Shown here: piece by piece, positions 8,499 to 19,048 of the stretch
Layout: each line of letters begins with the position of its first letter
Numbering within the stretch: position 1 is the first letter of the stretch
NCBI RefSeq assembly: GCF_002104455.1
Contig: NZ_NBOC01000002.1
Location: 330,783 to 394,782, forward strand
DNA from: Colwellia chukchiensis
GTDB lineage: Bacteria; Pseudomonadota; Gammaproteobacteria; Enterobacterales; Alteromonadaceae
Direction: 5' to 3'
Length of the DNA: 64,000 nucleotides
Made by a program: the position numbers and the translations under genes
The notes under the pieces: generated by a model
Told to the model about the DNA's origin: nothing
What the model saw: the letters and a program-made list of their open reading frames with translations, nothing else
Databases searched by the model: none

Positions 8499-9880
8499 TG
8501 GAATATTTAGCCTTATTGATGTTTATCAGTGTTTGTGGCGTCTTATTATTAGGTTACCCAGTGGCGCTTTCACTTGCGGGAACCGCGTTATTATTTGCTG
8601 GTATTGGCTTAAGTTTTGGTATTTTTGAAAGCTCATTTTTACATGCGTTGCCCAATCGCTTATATGGTGTATTGAACAACCAAACACTATTAGCGGTGCC
8701 GTTATTTGTTTTTATGGGGGCGATGCTGGAGCGTTCAAAAATAGCCGAAGATTTGCTTAATACCATGGCGCTGTTGTTTGGTCGCTTTAATATTGGCTTA
8801 GCGATTTCAGTGATTTTAGTTGGTATGCTGCTCGCCGCGAGTACCGGAATTGTTGGCGCTACTGTGGTCACTATGGGCTTATTGTCGCTACCTACGATGT
8901 TAAAGCGCGGCTATAGCCCAGCGTTCTCGTCTGGCATCATATGCGCAACTGGCACGTTAGGGCAAATTATACCGCCGTCAATCGCGTTGGTGTTATTGGG
9001 AGATGTGTTAGCAAGTGCTTACCAAAAAGCGCAATTATCCCTTGGGGTGTTTAACCCAAAAACCGTGTCTGTAGGCGACCTATTCGCGGGTGCCGTTATC
9101 CCTGGCTTAATCTTAGTGGCACTTTATATTGTATACTGCCTTGGCGTGGCGTGCTTTAAGCCAAGTGTTATTACCAAAGCTGAGCATGTAGCCATAAAAC
9201 CTACCGAGCAGCCGTTAACACTCGCTTTATTGCTATCTGCACTTGTGCCGCCACTATTACTGATGTCGGTGGTGCTTGGCTCAATTTTATTTGGTTATGC
9301 TACGCCGACCGAGGCTGCTGGGGTTGGTGCCATGGGAGCGCTCCTGCTTGCCATTTACAAAAAACAACTCACCAAACCGCACTTAAATGCAGTCATGCAG
9401 ACCACAGTTAAAATCACCTCTATGGTATTTTTGATTTTAATTGGTGCTAGTTTATTCTCGTTAGTGTTTCGCGGTTTTGGCGGTGAAGAGCTAGTACATG
9501 GCTTATTTCAGCAAATGCCTGGCGGTGTCGTTGGTGCCACTATAATCGTGATGCTGGTGATGTTTCTATTGGGCTTTATTTTAGACTTTATCGAAATTAC
9601 CTTTGTGGTGGTGCCGATTGTGGCGCCGGTGTTATTAGCTATGGGACTAGATCCTGTGTGGTTAGGGATTATGATAGCCGTAAATTTACAAACTTCATTT
9701 TTAACGCCACCGTTTGGTTTTGCGTTATTTTATCTGCGTGGTGTAGCAGATAAGTCAGTCGCTACCTCGGCCATTTATAAAGGCGTTGCGCCTTTTATTA
9801 TTATCCAGTTAATATTACTGGGTATTTTAGCTTATTGGCCAAGGTTAGTAACTTGGCTACCGAACCAGATATATGGATAA
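8498..9880 (+). CDS. TRAP transporter large membrane subunit (DctM family)
   Basis: Transport subunit of the same TRAP system. The 460-aa protein is almost wholly hydrophobic with about 12-13 helices. DctM hallmarks are visible: VPLFVFMGAMLERSKIAEDL near residue 68, the GTLGQIIPPSIALVLLGDV re-entrant segment around 150, ATPTEAAGVGAMGALLLA around 270, and LQTSFLTPPFGFALFYLRGV near 405. It lies between dctQ (1-base overlap) and the binding protein (8-base overlap), a tight three-gene operon. Confidence 0.95.
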   Translation: MEYLALLMFISVCGVLLLGYPVALSLAGTALLFAGIGLSFGIFESSFLHALPNRLYGVLNNQTLLAVPLFVFMGAMLERSKIAEDLLNTMALLFGRFNIGLAISVILVGMLLAASTGIVGATVVTMGLLSLPTMLKRGYSPAFSSGIICATGTLGQIIPPSIALVLLGDVLASAYQKAQLSLGVFNPKTVSVGDLFAGAVIPGLILVALYIVYCLGVACFKPSVITKAEHVAIKPTEQPLTLALLLSALVPPLLLMSVVLGSILFGYATPTEAAGVGAMGALLLAIYKKQLTKPHLNAVMQTTVKITSMVFLILIGASLFSLVFRGFGGEELVHGLFQQMPGGVVGATIIVMLVMFLLGFILDFIEITFVVVPIVAPVLLAMGLDPVWLGIMIAVNLQTSFLTPPFGFALFYLRGVADKSVATSAIYKGVAPFIIIQLILLGILAYWPRLVTWLPNQIYG

Positions 9881-10985
9881 ATTTATGATCAAATTCCTTG
9901 CCCCTTCATCGGCTTTACTTGTGATCGCGCTTTTAACTCTAACCGCTTGTGGTGAACAAAAAAGCAACAGCAATGCTGATAGCTCTGCTCAAACACAAAA
10001 AACTTACAACTGGAAGTTAGTTACCTCTTGGCCCAAGAATTTTCCTGGTTTAGGTATGGCACCCGAAAAGTTTGCGCAATATGTCAATTCGATGAGTAAT
10101 GGCCGACTAACAGTCAAGGTGTATGGTGCAGGGGAGTTAGTACCTGGTTTTGAAGTGTTTGATGCTGTGTCGCAGGGCACCGTTGAAATGGGACATAGCG
10201 GCGCCTATTATTGGAAAGGAAAAATACCCGCCGCCCCGATTTTTAGTGCCATTCCATTTGGTATGACAGCGACAGAGTTCAACGCTTGGCTGCATTACGG
10301 TGGTGGCATGGAGCTTTGGCAAGCGCTTTACCAACCCTTTGGCATAAAACCATTACCTGGCGGTAATTCTGGCCCACAGTTCGGGGGGTGGTTTAAGAAA
10401 GAAATTAACTCAGTGGCCGATCTACAGGGCTTAAAAATGCGTATCCCAGGCCTTGCTGGCGAGGTGCTGAAAAATGCTGGCGCCATTCCTGTCACTTTAA
10501 CTGGTGGTGAAATATTTTCGGCGTTACAAAGTGGCGCTATTGATGCCACCGAGTGGGTAGGCCCATACAATGATTTAGCGTTTGGTTTTTATCAGGCGGC
10601 CGAGTTTTATTATTCATCGGTGTGGCATGAGCCAGGCACAGGTTTGGAGTTTTTAATAAATCAACAAGCATTTGATGACTTACCTGCTGATTTACAAGCC
10701 ATTGTTGAAGTTGCTGCGCAGGCGGTTAATGAGTCGACGTTAGCTGAGTTTAATGCCCGAAATAATGCAGCGCTAAAAACCTTGATAACAGAACATAAGG
10801 TAAAAGTTCGACAATTTCCAGCTCAAGTGCTGCAAGAACTAAAACGTCAAACCGATGCCTTGATTGCAGATCAAGTCAAAGCAGATCAAGACTTTGCTCG
10901 CGTCTGGCAGTCATACAGTGAATTTTTAGCCTCGATGCGTGACTACAATCAATTAACCTTGCAAGCGTATTATCAACACAGGTAA
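9873..10985 (+). CDS. TRAP transporter substrate-binding lipoprotein (TakP-like)
   Basis: Periplasmic binding protein that delivers the substrate to the membrane subunits. The signal peptide ends in LTAC (near residue 26), so it is probably a lipoprotein anchored in the inner membrane. The mature protein opens with WKLVTSWPKNFPGLG. The ligand-pocket segments DATEWVGPYND and WHEPG resemble those of TakP, the sodium-dependent 2-oxoacid binder of Rhodobacter, so pyruvate-like 2-oxoacids are a reasonable guess but not shown. Translation may begin at 9873 or at the in-frame ATG 9885; both keep the signal peptide. Co-translated with the large permease. Confidence 0.88.
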   Translation: MDKFMIKFLAPSSALLVIALLTLTACGEQKSNSNADSSAQTQKTYNWKLVTSWPKNFPGLGMAPEKFAQYVNSMSNGRLTVKVYGAGELVPGFEVFDAVSQGTVEMGHSGAYYWKGKIPAAPIFSAIPFGMTATEFNAWLHYGGGMELWQALYQPFGIKPLPGGNSGPQFGGWFKKEINSVADLQGLKMRIPGLAGEVLKNAGAIPVTLTGGEIFSALQSGAIDATEWVGPYNDLAFGFYQAAEFYYSSVWHEPGTGLEFLINQQAFDDLPADLQAIVEVAAQAVNESTLAEFNARNNAALKTLITEHKVKVRQFPAQVLQELKRQTDALIADQVKADQDFARVWQSYSEFLASMRDYNQLTLQAYYQHR

Positions 10986-11029
10986 TGACGTGGATTTAAT
11001 GGTTATTTTGTTTAATTGCTAAATATGAC

Positions 11030-11046
11030 CACTGGTCACACCTCAT
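11030..11046. promoter_or_regulatory. Possible FadR-like operator upstream of fabV
   Basis: The 17-mer CACTGGTCACACCTCAT agrees at about 14 of 17 positions with the FadR consensus AWCTGGTCNGACCWGWT. It overlaps a second palindrome, TGACCA-c-TGGTCA (11026-11038). It lies about 190 bases before fabV and 45 after the TRAP gene. A weak call, based only on consensus match. Confidence 0.3.
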
Positions 11047-11234
11047 AACGGGGCTAGCAAGAGTAAACTAGTCGGCAATTTTAGTTAGCGACTTTAAATT
11101 TAGATCGTAAATTACGCTGATTTTTAATTAACTTAGCGTTTTTCAATTTCACATTGTTGTTGGTCATAATCAATAATCCTATTGCCTTGGGGTAATAAGG
11201 TGGGATTATGCGCAATATTAAAGAAGGTACTGTT

Positions 11235-12428
11235 ATGGTTATTAAACCAAAAATTCGTGGTTTTATTTGTACTAATGCTCACCCCGCAGGTTGTGCTGCC
11301 CATGTTAATGAGCAAATTGCTTATGTTAAAAGTCAACCGCAAGCGGCGACTAAGCCGAAAAATGTATTAGTTATAGGTGCATCGACCGGCTATGGTTTAG
11401 CTTCGCGCATAACTGCAGCGTTTGGCAATGGCGCGAAAACACTTGGCGTGTTTTTTGAAAAGCCACCAACAGCCAAAAAAACGGCGTCTGCAGGTTGGTA
11501 CAATACGGCGGCATTTCAAGCGGCTGCTGATGAAGCCGGTTTATGGTCAAAAAATATTAATGGTGATGCGTTTTCACATGAAATAAAAGCCAAAGCGATC
11601 GAGACTATTAAAGCAGAGTTAGGTGAAATTGACCTTATTGTTTATAGCGTGGCATCACCTCGCCGCACAGATCCTGATACCGGTGAAGTGTATTCATCGA
11701 CTCTCAAGCCGATCGGTGAAAGCGTGACCACGAAAAACTTAAATACGACCAAGCGTATTATTGACTCAGTATCGGTAGAAGCGGCAACAGAAGCTGAGAT
11801 ACAAGGTACGATTGATGTTATGGGCGGTGCCGATTGGGAGTTATGGATCAACGCACTCAAGGATGCAGGTGTACTAGCAAAAGGCTTTAAAACGGTTGCG
11901 TATACTTATATTGGCAAAGAATTGACGTGGCCAATATATGGTCACGCGACAATAGGTCGTGCTAAAGAAGACTTAGATAGAGCTTCATCGGCCATCAAAG
12001 CGACCACAGCTGAAATTAACGGCGAAGCATATGTTACCTCACTTAATGCTGTGGTAACGCAAGCAAGTTCAGCGATCCCTATTATGCCACTATATATTTC
12101 AGCCATGTTTAAAGTCATGAAAGCTGATGGCACTTATGAAGGCTGTATTGAGCAAATTCAAGGCTTATTTAGGGAAAATATTTATGGTGAAAACCCAACC
12201 TTAGATGAAGCGGGACGCCTACGCCAAAACAACAAAGAGCTTGAAGATAGCGTACAAAAGCGTGTTACGGATATTTGGCATAGCGTTGAAACTGAAACCA
12301 TTGACGAATTAACGGATTATGTAGGTTATCATCAAGAGTTTTTGAAGTTGTTTGGTTTTGGCGTAGATGGTGTCGACTATGATGCAGATATTAGTCCAGA
12401 AGTTGGCATTAACAACTTACTTTCGTAG
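11235..12428 (+). CDS. fabV: Enoyl-[ACP] reductase FabV (trans-2-enoyl reductase)
   Basis: Catalyses the last reduction of fatty-acid elongation with NADH; this class is naturally insensitive to triclosan. The 397-aa length and the start VIKPKIRGFICTNAHPAGC fit FabV. The dinucleotide-binding stretch reads VLVIGASTGYGLASR. The active-site pattern Tyr-x8-Lys is present as YGHATIGRAK, giving Tyr235 and Lys244 in this numbering. An earlier in-frame ATG at 11208 is less likely because AAGAAGG sits 7 bases before 11235. It stands alone between the TRAP operon and nqr and has its own terminator. Confidence 0.95.
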   Translation: MVIKPKIRGFICTNAHPAGCAAHVNEQIAYVKSQPQAATKPKNVLVIGASTGYGLASRITAAFGNGAKTLGVFFEKPPTAKKTASAGWYNTAAFQAAADEAGLWSKNINGDAFSHEIKAKAIETIKAELGEIDLIVYSVASPRRTDPDTGEVYSSTLKPIGESVTTKNLNTTKRIIDSVSVEAATEAEIQGTIDVMGGADWELWINALKDAGVLAKGFKTVAYTYIGKELTWPIYGHATIGRAKEDLDRASSAIKATTAEINGEAYVTSLNAVVTQASSAIPIMPLYISAMFKVMKADGTYEGCIEQIQGLFRENIYGENPTLDEAGRLRQNNKELEDSVQKRVTDIWHSVETETIDELTDYVGYHQEFLKLFGFGVDGVDYDADISPEVGINNLLS

Positions 12429-12498
12429 GCTAAGGTTTTAAGGTAAGAATATGCAAACGCGTAAGTGGCTATTCTCCTATTATCGTTGAAAATAATAG

Positions 12499-12528
12499 AA
12501 AAAAACCGACCTGCTTGTCGGTTTTTTT
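12499..12528 (+). terminator. Terminator after fabV
   Basis: Stem ACCGAC / GTCGGT with loop CTGCTT, flanked by a run of A on the left and seven T on the right. Confidence 0.88.
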
Positions 12529-12741
12529 CTAACATTCATAGCCACGGTCGACAAAATTTGGTTATTGCGCCGTGTTGTTTGAATACTAGCTAGATAAACG
12601 AAATTAAAAAGAATTGTTTACTTCTTAGCGCGAAATTTTCAGCATTTAGCATATTTTTCGCTATTATTGCGCGAAATAAAGATTATTCGACTAAATTGGT
12701 ATTTATTGTCGTGCGATAGATAGAATCAAAATATCCTTTTG

Positions 12742-12750
12742 TGCTAGAAT
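12742..12750 (+). promoter_or_regulatory. Candidate extended -10 promoter of the nqr operon
   Basis: TGC followed by TAGAAT matches an extended -10 element. No good -35 is visible at 17 bases, as is common for extended -10 promoters. Position is compatible with a roughly 180-base leader before nqrA. Confidence 0.4.
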
Positions 12751-12941
12751 CGCGCCAGAAATTTTAACTAGAGCCGGTAGGCGTTAATTTATCTAACGTA
12801 AATGACGCTTTACTGAAATACACTGAAACCTATGTTTGCTTAAGGAAACGGCATTTATTGTGCAATTTGACAATATCTAAGCCTAGTTAACTGAAGCAAT
12901 ACTTGGTTTTGATACTCCCATCAAAAGTAGTGCAAGTGTTT

Positions 12942-14279
12942 ATGATTACAATAAAAAAAGGTCTGGATGTTCCTGTAGCAGGTGCCCCCCAGCAGGTAAT
13001 CCATGATGGTCCGTCCATCAAAACTGTTGCAACACTAGGTGAAGAGTTTGTGGGTATGCGTCCAACCATGTTCGTTAGGGTTGGAGATAGCGTAAAAAAA
13101 GGCCAGGTACTTTTTGAAGATAAAAAGAACCCAGGCGTTAAATTCACAGCTCAAGCATCAGGTGTTGTTAAAGAAATTAATCGTGGTGAAAAGCGCGTAT
13201 TGCAATCGGTGGTCATCGAGGTTGCTGGCAACGAGCAGGAAACATTTACGCGTTATGCTGCTAATGAACTGAACTCAATTGCCCGTGAAGATGTCGTGAC
13301 AAACTTGGTTAACTCCGGTTTGTGGACAGCGTTACGTACCCGTCCTTTTAGTAAGGTGCCAACGCTTGAGAGCAAGCCTATCGCCATATTTATTAGTGCG
13401 ATGGATACTAACCCATTAGCGGCAGATCCAGCTGTGATTATTGCTGAACAAAGTGAAGCCTTTGTCAATGGCTTAACCGTGCTGTCGCGTTTAACCGATG
13501 GTGAGGTGTTCGTTAGTAAAGCTCCAGGCAGTGATATTGCTGTTAATTCCACGGCCGTTGTCAACGAATTTGCAGGAAAGCACCCAGCCGGTCTTGTTGG
13601 CACTCATATGCACTTTTTAAAGCCAGTTAGTGCTGAAAGAGTGGCATGGCATGCGGGTTATCAAGATGTAATTGCTATTGGTAACTTGTTTACCACCGGC
13701 GAGTTAAACACTAACCGCGTCATTTCTTTAGCTGGACCTGCCGCCAAAAACCCTCGTTTAGTTCGCACCATTTTAGGTGCAAGCACTACAGAGCTGACAG
13801 CAAGTGAGAGTATTGATGGTGAGTTGCGTGTTGTTTCAGGCTCATTGTTGTTAGGCTCTACTGCCTCAGGCGTTCACGGCTACCTAGGCCGCTACCATAC
13901 GCAGATTTCTTTGATCCTTGAAGGCAGAGAAAAAGAGTTTGTTGGTTATATGTATCCTGGCCCGAACAAGTTCTCGGTCACACGTGCCTATATGTCACAC
14001 TTCTTCCCGAAGAAGTTATTCAATATGACCACAACTAGTAATGGTAGTCCACGAGCTATGGTACCTATTGGCAACTTTGAGCGTGTTATGCCACTAGATA
14101 TACTACCAACAATGCTATTACGTGATTTATGTGCTGGCGATACCGATGGTGCACAGCAACTGGGTGCCTTAGAGCTTGATGAAGAAGATTTAGCCTTGTG
14201 TACATTTGTTTGCCCAGGCAAAACAGATTACGGCGTCATTCTTCGTGATTGCCTAACCACAATTGAGAAGGAAGGTTAG
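12942..14279 (+). CDS. nqrA: Na+-translocating NADH:quinone reductase subunit A
   Basis: Peripheral subunit of the sodium-pumping NADH:ubiquinone oxidoreductase, implicated in quinone binding. Starting at 12942 gives 445 aa beginning [20 protein letters not shown], the classical NqrA N-terminus; the open frame to 12903 is therefore an over-extension. Further signatures are [20 protein letters not shown] (a lipoyl-like fold) and HYTQISL-type segment [20 protein letters not shown], plus [19 protein letters not shown]. First gene of an intact six-gene nqr operon; nqrB follows after 2 bases. Confidence 0.97.
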   Translation: MITIKKGLDVPVAGAPQQVIHDGPSIKTVATLGEEFVGMRPTMFVRVGDSVKKGQVLFEDKKNPGVKFTAQASGVVKEINRGEKRVLQSVVIEVAGNEQETFTRYAANELNSIAREDVVTNLVNSGLWTALRTRPFSKVPTLESKPIAIFISAMDTNPLAADPAVIIAEQSEAFVNGLTVLSRLTDGEVFVSKAPGSDIAVNSTAVVNEFAGKHPAGLVGTHMHFLKPVSAERVAWHAGYQDVIAIGNLFTTGELNTNRVISLAGPAAKNPRLVRTILGASTTELTASESIDGELRVVSGSLLLGSTASGVHGYLGRYHTQISLILEGREKEFVGYMYPGPNKFSVTRAYMSHFFPKKLFNMTTTSNGSPRAMVPIGNFERVMPLDILPTMLLRDLCAGDTDGAQQLGALELDEEDLALCTFVCPGKTDYGVILRDCLTTIEKEG

Positions 14280-14281
14280 TC

Positions 14282-15484
14282 ATGGGCTTGAAAAAGTTTA
14301 TTGAAGATATCGAACCGCAATTTGAAAAAGGCGGTAAATACGAAACTTGGTATGCGCTTTATGAAGCCATTGCCACAGGTTTGTTTACTCCAGGTCATGT
14401 CAGTAAAGGTCGTACGCACGTTCGTGATAGTATCGACTTAAAACGTATTATGATCACTGTCTGGCTAGCCGTATTTCCGGCCATGTTCTGGGGCATGTAC
14501 AACATAGGTTTTCAAGCGACCGAAGCCTTAGCCGCGGGTTATGCTTTACCTGATACTTGGCAAGTAGGTTTATTTGAAGTTTTAGGCGGTAGCTTGTCTA
14601 CTGAATCTGGTTGGTTCAGTATGATGTTTTATGGCGCTGTGTTTTTCCTACCTATTTATGCCACTGTCTTTATCGTTGGTGGCTTCTGGGAAGTGTTGTT
14701 TGCCACTGTGCGTAAACACGAAGTTAATGAAGGTTTCTTTGTTAGCTCGATCCTATTTGCCTTGATCCTACCAGCGACAATTCCCTTATGGCAGGCCGCT
14801 ATTGGTATTACCTTTGGTGTTGTTATTGCGAAAGAAATATTTGGTGGTACAGGTAAAAACTTCTTGAACCCAGCGTTAGCGGGCCGTGCGTTTTTATTCT
14901 TTGCTTACCCGGGTGAAATATCTGGCGATGCGGTTTGGGTTGCTGCAGATGGTTTCTCAGGCGCAACAGCCTTAAGTGCTGCTAACCAAGGTATGATTGA
15001 ATATAGCATCAATGCTGACTGGTGGAATGCGTTTTGGGGTTATATTCCTGGCTCGGTTGGTGAAGTATCGACAGCAATGATTTTACTTGGTGGTGCTTAT
15101 ATCCTTTATAAAGGTATCGCTTCATGGCGCATCGTACTGGGTGTGTTTGGCGGTATGGTAGTTACAGCAATGCTATTTAACGCTATTGGTAGTGATACGA
15201 ATGCCTTGTTTGCGATGCCATGGTACTGGCACTTAGTAACCGGTGGTTTTGCCTTTGGTATGATGTTTATGGCCACTGACCCAGTGTCGGCGTCATTTAC
15301 TAATACTGGTAAGTACTGGTTTGGTGCCTTAGTTGGTATCATGGTGGTACTGGTTCGTGTGGTTAACCCAGCGTTCCCAGAAGGTATGATGTTAGCTATC
15401 TTGTTTGCTAACCTATTTGCCCCGCTTTTCGACTACTTTGTCGTGCAAAAGAATATCAAACGGAGGCTTGCTCGCAATGTCTAG
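14282..15484 (+). CDS. nqrB: Na+-translocating NADH:quinone reductase subunit B
   Basis: Core membrane subunit, carrying a covalent FMN and part of the sodium path. The 400-aa protein has about ten membrane helices. The flavin attachment motif SGAT lies in [15 protein letters not shown], so FMN should be linked to Thr229 by the ApbE encoded downstream. [20 protein letters not shown] and [20 protein letters not shown] are family hallmarks. It overlaps nqrC by 8 bases. Everything expected of a working subunit is present. Confidence 0.97.
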   Translation: MGLKKFIEDIEPQFEKGGKYETWYALYEAIATGLFTPGHVSKGRTHVRDSIDLKRIMITVWLAVFPAMFWGMYNIGFQATEALAAGYALPDTWQVGLFEVLGGSLSTESGWFSMMFYGAVFFLPIYATVFIVGGFWEVLFATVRKHEVNEGFFVSSILFALILPATIPLWQAAIGITFGVVIAKEIFGGTGKNFLNPALAGRAFLFFAYPGEISGDAVWVAADGFSGATALSAANQGMIEYSINADWWNAFWGYIPGSVGEVSTAMILLGGAYILYKGIASWRIVLGVFGGMVVTAMLFNAIGSDTNALFAMPWYWHLVTGGFAFGMMFMATDPVSASFTNTGKYWFGALVGIMVVLVRVVNPAFPEGMMLAILFANLFAPLFDYFVVQKNIKRRLARNV

Positions 15485-16247
15485 TAATAAAGAAACGTTT
15501 GGCAAAACGATTGGTTTTGTTTTTGTTGTTTGTTTAGTTTGTGCCGCGTTAGTGTCAATTTCGGCTGTTAGTTTAAAGCCGTTACAAACCGCAAACAAAT
15601 TGCTTGATAAGCAAACTAAAATTCTTGAAACTGCGGGTCTTTTAGAAGCCGCAGGTAAAGATATTGTTGGTACTTACAACCAGCGCGTTGAAGCGAAAAT
15701 GATTGATTTAGCAAGCGGTAAGTATGTTGAAGGTGATGTGAATATGTTTGAAGAGCGTGCTGATGCGCGTGACCCAGCAAAAAGCACTAAGCCTGAAAAT
15801 GACATTGCTGGTTTAAATCGCCGTGCTGATAACGCTGTAGTTTACTTTGTCAAAGATGAACAAGGTAAAGTAGAAACTATAGTATTACCTATTGTTGGTG
15901 CTGGCCTATGGAACCTAATGTATGGCTTTGTTGGTCTAGAAGCGGATTTAAATACCGTAAAAAGCGTAATTTACTCTGAGCACAGTGAAACTCCTGGTCT
16001 TGGTGCCGAAGTGCTTAACCCTAAGTGGAAAGCATTATGGCCAGGTAAAAAAATGTTTGACGAGCAAAACAATGTAGCCATTAAAATTGTTAAAGGCGGC
16101 GCTAAAGCGGGCGATGTGCACGGTGTAGACGGCTTGTCTGGTGCCACATTAACCAGTAACGGTGTTGAAAACACATTGCGCTTTTGGTTGGGTGAAGAAG
16201 GCTATGGCCCGTTTATTACTAACTATCGCGCTGGAGGACTGAACTAA
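15477..16247 (+). CDS. nqrC: Na+-translocating NADH:quinone reductase subunit C
   Basis: Periplasm-facing flavoprotein subunit with one N-terminal membrane helix (about residues 10-30) and a covalent FMN. The attachment motif SGAT lies in [19 protein letters not shown], placing FMN on Thr224. The start at 15477 ([16 protein letters not shown]) gives 256 aa, the usual length, and overlaps nqrB by 8 bases; the open frame upstream to 15405 lies within nqrB and is not used. [13 protein letters not shown] is another conserved segment. The stop shares one base with the nqrD start. Confidence 0.97.
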   Translation: MSSNKETFGKTIGFVFVVCLVCAALVSISAVSLKPLQTANKLLDKQTKILETAGLLEAAGKDIVGTYNQRVEAKMIDLASGKYVEGDVNMFEERADARDPAKSTKPENDIAGLNRRADNAVVYFVKDEQGKVETIVLPIVGAGLWNLMYGFVGLEADLNTVKSVIYSEHSETPGLGAEVLNPKWKALWPGKKMFDEQNNVAIKIVKGGAKAGDVHGVDGLSGATLTSNGVENTLRFWLGEEGYGPFITNYRAGGLN

Positions 16248-16870
16248 TGTCGACAGATACTAAAAAGGTTTTATTTGGGCCGGTCATTGATAACAACCCA
16301 ATCGCATTACAAGTGCTTGGTGTTTGTTCTGCGCTAGCGGTTACAAGTTCGTTACAGAATGCCTTGGTTATGACGGTTGCGGTAATGTTAGTAACAGGTT
16401 TTTCAAACTTGTTTATTTCACTGATCCGTAATCAAATACCATCGAGTGTGCGTATTATCGTGCAAATGGCGATTATTGCATCTTTGGTAATTGTCGTTGA
16501 CCAAGTGCTAAAAGCATTTTCTTACCAATTATCGAAAGAGTTATCGGTCTTTATCGGACTGATCATCACTAACTGTATTGTTATGGGACGCGCTGAAGCT
16601 TTTGCCATGAAAGAAAAGCCAGGTGTGAGCTTCTTAGATGGTATTGGTAACGGTATGGGCTACGGCGCTGTATTGATTGTTGTGGCATTTTTCCGTGAAC
16701 TATTTGGTTTTGGTACTCTATTTGGATTTGAAGTGTTTTCTTTGATTCAAAATGGCGGTTGGTACCAAGGTAATGGCTTGTTAGTTTTACCATTTAGCTC
16801 ATTCTTCATTATCGGTTTAATTATCTGGGCAATTCGCCAGTACAAACCTGAACAAGTTGAGAAGGACTAA
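16247..16870 (+). CDS. nqrD: Na+-translocating NADH:quinone reductase subunit D
   Basis: Hydrophobic subunit with six predicted helices, homologous to NqrE; together they form the pseudo-symmetric core that holds an iron centre within the membrane. The family helix with the metal-ligand Cys is [20 protein letters not shown], and [21 protein letters not shown] follows. The 207-aa length is typical. The start overlaps the nqrC stop by one base (TAATG). The iron centre would be supplied with the help of the NqrM encoded after apbE. Confidence 0.97.
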   Translation: MSTDTKKVLFGPVIDNNPIALQVLGVCSALAVTSSLQNALVMTVAVMLVTGFSNLFISLIRNQIPSSVRIIVQMAIIASLVIVVDQVLKAFSYQLSKELSVFIGLIITNCIVMGRAEAFAMKEKPGVSFLDGIGNGMGYGAVLIVVAFFRELFGFGTLFGFEVFSLIQNGGWYQGNGLLVLPFSSFFIIGLIIWAIRQYKPEQVEKD

Positions 16871-16876
16871 GCTGTC

Positions 16877-17500
16877 ATGGAACATTATTTAAGTTTATTT
16901 ATTAAAACTATCTTTATTGAGAACTTAGCATTAACTTTCTTCCTTGGTATGTGTACTTTCTTAGCGGTTTCTAAGAAAGTGAGCACGGCGATTGGCCTAG
17001 GTGTTGCCGTTGTGGTGGTACTTGGTATTGCGGTTCCTGTTAACCAAATCATTTATCAAGCGATTTTGGCACCCGGTGCATTAGACGGTTTGATGGGGGT
17101 AACTGACCCAGCGAAATCCATCGACTTAAGTTTCTTGTCATTCATTACCTTTATTGGTGTGATTGCAGCACTAGTACAAATACTTGAAATGGTGTTAGAT
17201 AAATACTTCCCGGCTTTATATCAAGCACTGGGTATTTTCTTACCGCTAATCACAGTTAACTGTGCCATTTTCGGTGGTGTTTCATTTATGGTGGCAAAAA
17301 ACTTAACCTTAGGCGAAAGTGTTGTTTACGGCATTGGCTCAGGTGTGGGTTGGATGTTAGCTATTGTACTGATGGCGGGTCTGCGCGAGAAAATGAAATA
17401 CTCAGATGTACCTGATGGCCTGAAAGGTTTAGGTATTACGTTTATTACTGCAGGATTGATGGCCTTTGGCTTTCTTTCTTTCGGTGGTATTTCACTTTAG
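16877..17500 (+). CDS. nqrE: Na+-translocating NADH:quinone reductase subunit E
   Basis: Partner of NqrD in the membrane core. Six helices are predicted in 207 aa. The signature segments are [20 protein letters not shown] near the start, with a ligand Cys, and [20 protein letters not shown] in the middle, with the second Cys. The C-terminus ends [15 protein letters not shown]. The gene begins 6 bases after nqrD. An 81-base gap follows before nqrF, the widest within the operon. Confidence 0.97.
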   Translation: MEHYLSLFIKTIFIENLALTFFLGMCTFLAVSKKVSTAIGLGVAVVVVLGIAVPVNQIIYQAILAPGALDGLMGVTDPAKSIDLSFLSFITFIGVIAALVQILEMVLDKYFPALYQALGIFLPLITVNCAIFGGVSFMVAKNLTLGESVVYGIGSGVGWMLAIVLMAGLREKMKYSDVPDGLKGLGITFITAGLMAFGFLSFGGISL

Positions 17501-17581
17501 GTTAATGTCGGTTTTAGTTAGCTTGGCCATTTAGGTTACTTTGCTAGCTAAAACCCTTAGAAAAGATTAAAGGAAAAGTCG

Positions 17582-18808
17582 ATGGAAATTATTATTCTCG
17601 GCGTATCGATGTTTACCGTGATAGTACTTGCCTTGGTAATGGTGATTTTATTCGCTAAATCTAAGCTAGTGTCTTCAGGTGACGTTACGATTAACATTAA
17701 CGGCGATCCAGAAAAAGCCGTTACAACAGCTGCCGGTGGTAAGCTTTTAGGTGCACTAGCAGACCAAGGTATTTTCGTACCTTCGGCCTGTGGTGGTGGT
17801 GGTACCTGTGGCCAATGTCGCGTTGAAGTGCATTCTGGTGGTGGTGATATTTTACCTACAGAATTAGGCCATATTACTAAGCGTGAAGCCCGAGAAGGTT
17901 GTCGTTTAGCTTGTCAGGTGGCGGTTAAGCAAGATATGGATATTGAACTTGAAGATGAAATCTTCGGTGTTCAACAGTGGGAATGTGAAGTTATCTCTAA
18001 CGATAACAAAGCAACCTTTATTAAAGAGCTTAAATTAAAAATACCTAATGGCGAGTCAGTACCGTTTCGCGCCGGTGGATATATTCAAATTGAAGCCCCT
18101 GCTCATCATGTAAAATATAAAGATTTTGATATTGATGAACAGTACCGCGGTGACTGGGAACATTTTGGCTTTTTTGATGTTGAATCAAAAGTTGATACTG
18201 ACACCTTGCGTGCATATTCAATGGCAAACTACCCAGAAGAAGAAGGCATTATTATGCTAAACGTGCGTATCGCTACGCCGCCTCCTGGTCGTTTACATTT
18301 GCCAGCAGGTAAAATGTCATCTTATATTTTCAGCTTAAAGCCGGGTGATAAAGTCACTATTTCAGGCCCATTTGGTGAGTTCTTCGCGAAAGATACGGAT
18401 AATGAAATGGTCTTTATCGGTGGTGGCGCAGGTATGGCGCCAATGCGCTCGCATATCTTTGACCAACTTAAGCGTCTTAAGTCTAAGCGTAAAATGTCGT
18501 TCTGGTATGGCGCACGCTCTAAGCGTGAAATGTTCTACGAAGATGATTACAACGGTCTTGCGGCTGAAAATGACAACTTCGAGTGGCATGTTGCCTTGTC
18601 TGATCCACAACCTGAAGATAACTGGGACGGATTAACTGGCTTTATTCATAATGTCTTGCACGAGCAATACTTAAAAGACCATGAAGCGCCAGAAGACTGT
18701 GAATACTACATGTGTGGTCCACCAATGATGAACGCCGCTGTGATTCATATGTTGAAAGACCTAGGTGTAGAAGATGAAAACATTATGTTGGATGATTTTG
18801 GCGGCTAA
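17582..18808 (+). CDS. nqrF: Na+-translocating NADH:quinone reductase subunit F
   Basis: Electron-input subunit: oxidises NADH and passes electrons from FAD to a 2Fe-2S cluster. One N-terminal helix (about residues 3-24) anchors it. The ferredoxin-type cluster ligands are Cys70, Cys76, Cys79 ([12 protein letters not shown]) and Cys111 (CRLACQ). The FAD site is [11 protein letters not shown], and the NADH site includes [18 protein letters not shown] and [15 protein letters not shown] near the end. At 408 aa it is full length. Its ribosome site AAGGAAAAG precedes the ATG closely. Confidence 0.97.
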   Translation: MEIIILGVSMFTVIVLALVMVILFAKSKLVSSGDVTININGDPEKAVTTAAGGKLLGALADQGIFVPSACGGGGTCGQCRVEVHSGGGDILPTELGHITKREAREGCRLACQVAVKQDMDIELEDEIFGVQQWECEVISNDNKATFIKELKLKIPNGESVPFRAGGYIQIEAPAHHVKYKDFDIDEQYRGDWEHFGFFDVESKVDTDTLRAYSMANYPEEEGIIMLNVRIATPPPGRLHLPAGKMSSYIFSLKPGDKVTISGPFGEFFAKDTDNEMVFIGGGAGMAPMRSHIFDQLKRLKSKRKMSFWYGARSKREMFYEDDYNGLAAENDNFEWHVALSDPQPEDNWDGLTGFIHNVLHEQYLKDHEAPEDCEYYMCGPPMMNAAVIHMLKDLGVEDENIMLDDFGG

Positions 18809-18945
18809 TTATTACTCCGCTTACTCACTTTGCTAGTTCAGGTTATAGCAAAGCGAATCAACACTAGCCTAGCGCTAGGGTTGAGCAAGGCGGTCAGTTA
18901 GTCAACCGTAAGCGTTAAAGTATGGTTGTTCAACAATTGAAATTA

Positions 18946-18970
18946 AAGGCGACCTAGGTCGCCTTTTTCC
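18946..18970 (+). terminator. Terminator after nqrF
   Basis: Near-perfect palindrome AGGCGACC-TA-GGTCGCCT followed by five T, about 140 bases after nqrF. It should separate nqrA-F from apbE at least in part. Confidence 0.75.
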
Positions 18971-19048
18971 TTGACAGTTTAGCAGATTATTTTGCTAAAC
19001 CACTTTCCTTAAAGTGGCTTAGTTAAGTAATTATTTCGGAATTGAGTG

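Larger units (their letters stand above)
12429..12941. other. Intergenic region fabV-nqrA with the nqr promoter
   Basis: After the fabV terminator about 410 bases remain before nqrA without a coding frame I trust. A probable extended -10 element (TGC-TAGAAT, 12742-12750) lies about 190 bases before nqrA. The 9-mer GCGCGAAAT occurs twice near 12630 and 12670. The long leader could carry regulation, but I see no known riboswitch. Confidence 0.5.
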
